Assembly: GCA_002332755.1 (NCBI GenBank)
Contig: DDBO01000218.1
Span: 1-28,155 of the forward strand
DNA from: Bacteroidales bacterium UBA2030
GTDB lineage: Bacteria; Bacteroidota; Bacteroidia; Bacteroidales; TTA-H9
Length of the DNA: 28,155 bases
Direction of reading: 5' to 3'
In this document: positions 25,461 through 28,155 of the stretch, in pieces
Numbering within the stretch: position 1 is the stretch's first letter
Layout: the number at the start of each line of letters is the position of its first letter
Notes under the pieces: model-generated
Told to the model about the DNA's origin: nothing
The model's input: only the letters and a program-made list of their open reading frames with translations
Database searches by the model: none
Program-made: the position numbers and the translations under genes

Positions 25461-25546
25461 TAATGTTTCTGTATTATTTGGGTCAGATATTCCGTCATTT
25501 AGCAGACTAACTCTTTCTCCTTCAACAACTTCAATCCTTCGACATT

Positions 25547-26242
25547 TCAGGTTAAAAGTCGCAACGCCTCGCGCCGGCTGAGCGGTCGTAGTGCATGCGA
25601 TTCCACAAACTGTCTGACCTGCTTCGGATAAGTCCGGCTCAACTGACGAAGCGCCCAACCTATAGCCTTCTCAATAAAAAATTCCTTCTCCTGACTGAGT
25701 TCCTCCATGTAATGGAACAAAAGATCAACATCGGTGCGCTCTTTCCAGCTGAGCTGAAACAACAGAGCCGAACGTTGCAGCCAGATATTTCCGCTATCCA
25801 TCCATACACGGGTTCGCGGCCGGATTTCGACCTGAAAATGCATAAAATACCGGCTGGCCAGGTGCGTAGCGATAAAATCGACCGTATCCCACCACGAACG
25901 GTTAATGATCATATATTCAAGGGCTTCAACATCAGAAAGAAGAGGCTTTTTCATCACCTTTTCAACCACTTCCATCCCGAAATACTGTATTTCGCGGTAA
26001 GGGCGCTTCCAGCACAACTCCACAAATTCAAAAAGATGCTCATGAGCAGGCAAACCCTGCATTTTCAGGTAATGCCTGAGGCTCTCGCGTCGGGCCGGGG
26101 CTTTCACGCCAATAAAATCAAACTGGTTGCGCATATAGGCCGAAGCTCCCTGTGCAACCAGCGGATCGGTCTGCAATTTCAAAAGGTCTTCGAAGCCGGT
26201 TACGTACTCATTCAGCGAAGCATTCATGGATTCAAATTTCAT
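25547..26242 (-). CDS. AlkD-like DNA alkylation repair protein
   Basis: A 231-residue HEAT-like-repeat DNA glycosylase that removes alkylated bases. The frame is open to 26368, but the ATG at 26242 overlaps the yraN stop as ATGA, and upstream codons lie inside yraN; a start at 26227 is also possible. The catalytic residues known from Bacillus cereus AlkD (Trp109, Asp113, Arg148, Trp187) match Trp118, Asp122, Arg157 and Trp196 with identical spacings of 4, 35 and 39. They sit in SWWDTVDFIATH, WLQRSALLFQLSW and FIEKAIGWALRQLSR. It is the last gene of the LD-carboxypeptidase, yraN, alkD-like operon. The conserved pocket argues for an active enzyme. Confidence 0.93.
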   Translation of the reverse strand: MKFESMNASLNEYVTGFEDLLKLQTDPLVAQGASAYMRNQFDFIGVKAPARRESLRHYLKMQGLPAHEHLFEFVELCWKRPYREIQYFGMEVVEKVMKKPLLSDVEALEYMIINRSWWDTVDFIATHLASRYFMHFQVEIRPRTRVWMDSGNIWLQRSALLFQLSWKERTDVDLLFHYMEELSQEKEFFIEKAIGWALRQLSRTYPKQVRQFVESHALRPLSRREALRLLT

Positions 26243-26601
26243 AGCATGGGGAAAAAGGCCCGGGGAATATGATGAATCTCGTTCCCCTGAGGGGTTATGA
26301 GCACTGATACAATATCGAAACGGGTTTCGCCGTCGAATTTGTGCGTACGGATATAGTGATTGGCACACCGTATAAGCGCCTTTTGCTTTACCCAGCTGAC
26401 AAAGGTTTCGGGCTCGCCAAAATAATTGGTTTTACGTGTCTTAACCTCTACAATGACCAACTCTTCCCCATCGCGGGCTATGAGGTCGATTTCGTCCTTA
26501 CCAAAACGCCAGTTGGTGGCCACAATCTGGTAGCCTTTCTTTTTCAGAAATTCGGCCGCCAGTTCTTCTCCGGTTTTACCCAATTCGTTGTGTTCGGCCA
26601 T
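26239..26601 (-). CDS. yraN: YraN/UPF0102 endonuclease-like protein
   Basis: A 120-residue protein of the YraN (UPF0102) family, a small PD-(D/E)xK-type nuclease fold. The signatures are LGKTGEELAAEFLKKKGYQI (7-26), NWRFGKDEIDLIARDG (30-45) with the D/E-x-D part of the active site, and LVIVEVKTRK (48-57) supplying the ExK. Length and motif order are normal. It starts 3 bp after the LD-carboxypeptidase stop and overlaps the AlkD-like gene by 4 bp. Its biological role is poorly known; the fold implies nucleic-acid processing, which fits its coupling to a repair glycosylase. Confidence 0.93.
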   Translation of the reverse strand: MAEHNELGKTGEELAAEFLKKKGYQIVATNWRFGKDEIDLIARDGEELVIVEVKTRKTNYFGEPETFVSWVKQKALIRCANHYIRTHKFDGETRFDIVSVLITPQGNEIHHIPRAFFPML

Positions 26602-26604
26602 GGT

Positions 26605-27513
26605 TTATAAATAACTAAGGGTAACTTCCTGCTCAGCAATCGACAGCTCAACCTCTGCGCCTAAAATCAGCGGTTGGTTGAAAGGCAGATGACCGGCCGG
26701 AAACCCGAAACAAATCGGAAAGTCAAATTCATCTACAATTTGCCAAAACAGCATTTCGGCCGAGGTACCCATACCCGGGTCTCCATCTTTCATCTCGCTG
26801 AGGCCCCCTACAATCAGCCCGGCCAGCCGATCGAGCTTGCGGGCCCGTTTCAGGCTGTGAAGCATGCGATCGAGGCGGTAGAGGTATTCGCCCACATCTT
26901 CCAGGAAAAGCAGGTTGCCGTCAGTCTCCGGTTCATCGGGTGAGCCCAGAAGGCTGGCGAGAATGGCCAGATTTCCGCCTATGAGCTTGCCGCGTGCCTT
27001 GCCTGGTCGGTTGAGCGGATGCGTAGGCAGCCTTAAGCTGGGTCGTTTACCGGAAAGTAATTCGAGCAAGGGGCGCACCCCACTTTCTTCGGGATTTTCA
27101 AAAGCAGCAGTCATGGGTCCGTGAATGCTCTGAAAATTGAGGCCCTGCAACCGGGCATGCAAATGGGTTATATCGCTGAAGCCCACCACCCACTTGGGAT
27201 GCGATAAAAATCCTCTCAGATCGAGCCGGTCGATGATGCGCACCAACCCATAACCTCCCCGCGCCATCAACAGCATCCTGCATTCCGGGTCATCCATAGC
27301 CTGCTGCAGGTCGGCCAGCCGTTGTTCATCCGTACCACTGAACATGTGCCATTCTCCCCGGGCATGGGGCATAATTTCTACCCTATATCCGAGTCCCTGC
27401 AGATACGCTGCAGCCCGGTCAATTTTCGCGGGGGCGATGCGACCAGCCGGAGCTGTGATGATTACCTTGTCGCCCTGGCTAAGCGGAGGGGGTGCAATGC
27501 AGTCAACGGTCAT
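26605..27513 (-). CDS. ldcA: LD-carboxypeptidase, peptidase family S66
   Basis: A 302-residue serine peptidase that removes the terminal D-alanine from tetrapeptides during murein recycling. The S66 motifs are present: a first domain with MLLMARGGYGLVRI, the nucleophile Ser113 in VVGFSDITHLH, GKLIGGNLAIL, Glu205 in FLEDVGEYLYRLDR, and His275 in CFGFPAGH. The triad Ser113-Glu205-His275 corresponds to Ser115-Glu217-His285 of Pseudomonas LdcA. There is no signal peptide, as expected for the cytoplasmic form. It is the first gene of a three-gene operon with yraN and the AlkD-like gene. Local GC content is higher than in the left half of the window. Confidence 0.94.
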   Translation of the reverse strand: MTVDCIAPPPLSQGDKVIITAPAGRIAPAKIDRAAAYLQGLGYRVEIMPHARGEWHMFSGTDEQRLADLQQAMDDPECRMLLMARGGYGLVRIIDRLDLRGFLSHPKWVVGFSDITHLHARLQGLNFQSIHGPMTAAFENPEESGVRPLLELLSGKRPSLRLPTHPLNRPGKARGKLIGGNLAILASLLGSPDEPETDGNLLFLEDVGEYLYRLDRMLHSLKRARKLDRLAGLIVGGLSEMKDGDPGMGTSAEMLFWQIVDEFDFPICFGFPAGHLPFNQPLILGAEVELSIAEQEVTLSYL

Positions 27514-27554
27514 GCGTAAAGTTTCTGCGAAAGTAATAAAGGAAATACGTTCCG

Positions 27555-27562
27555 CGAAGGTA
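27555..27562 (-). promoter_or_regulatory. Probable -7 element for the ldcA-yraN-alkD operon
   Basis: On the minus strand TACCTTCG (27562-27555) matches TAnnTTTG with one change and lies 41 bp before the ATG at 27513. A weaker alternative, TACTTTCG, lies at 27535-27528. Confidence 0.4.
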
Positions 27563-27576
27563 CTTACCTGCTTTTG

Positions 27577-27905
27577 TCCGTTTTATCCGCGGCTAACTGT
27601 AAGCGTCCGGTATTTTCAGCCGCGGATCAGCGCGGATACTTCGTAACGCGGATTTCCACAGATTTTAAAGGTTTTAAATAATAATCCGCGCTAATCCGTA
27701 CTCATCCGTTTTATCCGCGGCTAACTGTAAGCGTCTGGTAACGAGGCCGCGGATTTGCGCGGATGCTCCGCAAGCGCGGATGAGCGCGGATTCTATAGAT
27801 TTTAAAGTATTTCTGAAAACTCATCCGCGTAAATCCGTACTCATCCGTTTTATCCGCAGCTAACTGTAAGCGTCCGGTAACGAGGCCGCGGATTTTGCGG
27901 ATGCT
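27577..27905. repeat. Three-copy cluster of CGCGGAT-rich hairpin repeats
   Basis: A 36-bp core begins at 27577, 27705 and 27844 (periods 128 and 139), with at most two differences between copies. It runs from TCCGTTTTATCCGC through CTAACTGTAAGCGTC to GGTA. Copies 2 and 3 also share the next ACGAGGCCGCGGATTT. In copy 1, ATCCGCGGCT (27585-27594) pairs perfectly with AGCCGCGGAT (27618-27627); in copy 2, ATCCGCGG (27713-27720) pairs with CCGCGGAT (27747-27754); copy 3 has one mismatch. Outside the core, ATCCG words on the left and CGGAT words on the right extend the arms. Copies 1 and 2 also share an AGATTTTAAAG spacer. Copy 3 is truncated on the right. Confidence 0.85.
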
Positions 27906-28092
27906 GCGCCCCCTTTAAACGCCAACACTACCTCCTTTGCCCGCATTTTCCCTTGCTTAGCTTTGTGCGCCTTCTCTCTTGCTCTTTTCTCCCTATGACT
28001 CTGACAAGGCCAGGCAGAAACCCACACCGGCCTCTTCTCTCACCCCTCAAAAAAATTTTTCAAAATCCTGCCCTTTTCAGGCAACGTTTTGG

Positions 28093-28100
28093 TATTTTTG
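28093..28100 (+). promoter_or_regulatory. -7 element for a gene beyond the right edge
   Basis: TATTTTTG followed by CG matches TAnnTTTG exactly. No start codon for a gene is seen in the remaining 55 bp, so the leader continues past the window. Confidence 0.45.
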
Positions 28101-28155
28101 CGTCTATATAAAGAGAGCCGTTCATTGTTTTTATTCACTTAACCAAAATCCAAAA

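Larger units (their letters stand above)
27514..28155. other. Intergenic region with repeat cluster and outward promoter
   Basis: This 642-bp stretch contains the ldcA promoter (27555-27562), the hairpin-repeat cluster (27577-27905), about 190 bp with no visible feature, and a -7 element at 28093-28100 facing right. No coding frame in it looks real. Confidence 0.6.

Noticed and set aside
26243..26368. Longer N-terminus of the AlkD-like protein
   Set aside because: It lies wholly inside yraN on the same strand; the ATGA overlap at 26239-26242 gives a better start.
27577..27905. CRISPR array
   Set aside because: Only three units with 128-139-bp periods, hairpin arms continuing into the spacers, similar spacer sequences and no cas genes.

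Overview
The window reads as a chromosome segment of a Bacteroidota bacterium, probably a Bacteroidales or Marinilabiliales relative. The evidence is: promoters of the TAnnTTTG type just upstream of genes with weak or absent Shine-Dalgarno sites; many lipoproteins and outer-membrane proteins; a TonB-dependent receptor with an N-terminal carboxypeptidase-regulatory-like domain; a type IX secretion (T9SS) sorting domain; and families typical of this phylum (DUF5689, choice-of-anchor J, DUF4372 transposase). No rRNA, tRNA or CRISPR array was recognised.

Layout. 1-556 is a decayed IS4-type transposase cut by the window edge. 1058-2377 encodes a secreted protein of unknown function. 2734-6728 is a two-gene minus-strand operon of lipoprotein glycosidases (GH30 then GH3-PA14), a plausible beta-glucan degradation pair. 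7098-8480 encodes a FadL/OmpP1-like porin and 8602-9138 a small TPR lipoprotein with its own terminator. 9139-12153 is a large protein with two receiver-like domains and a PEP/pyruvate-binding domain but no recognisable phosphohistidine domain. 12317-14791 is an operon of a Tat-exported DUF362 protein and a NapH/NapG-like fusion polyferredoxin.

15123-22837 is the most interesting block: two divergent operons around one 164-bp regulatory gap. To the left run a TonB-dependent receptor and a DUF5689/double anchor-J lipoprotein. To the right run a secreted endonuclease/exonuclease/phosphatase-fold enzyme and a secreted two-HKD phospholipase-D/nuclease with a T9SS sorting tail. Together they look like a cell-surface apparatus that cuts a phosphodiester polymer or lipid (extracellular nucleic acid is the simplest guess) and imports a product. 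A 16-bp direct repeat in the gap brackets the rightward promoter.

22881-24457 holds a translationally coupled Sfp-type phosphopantetheinyl transferase and a formyltransferase-like protein. 24444-27513 holds minus-strand housekeeping genes: a free-methionine-R-sulfoxide reductase with a lipoprotein overlapping its end, and an LD-carboxypeptidase, YraN, AlkD-like operon. 27577-27905 is a cluster of three hairpin-forming repeats rich in CGCGGAT. The window ends at a probable promoter for a gene outside it. Several starts were moved downstream of the longest reading frame because of signal peptides, ATGA overlaps or promoter positions.
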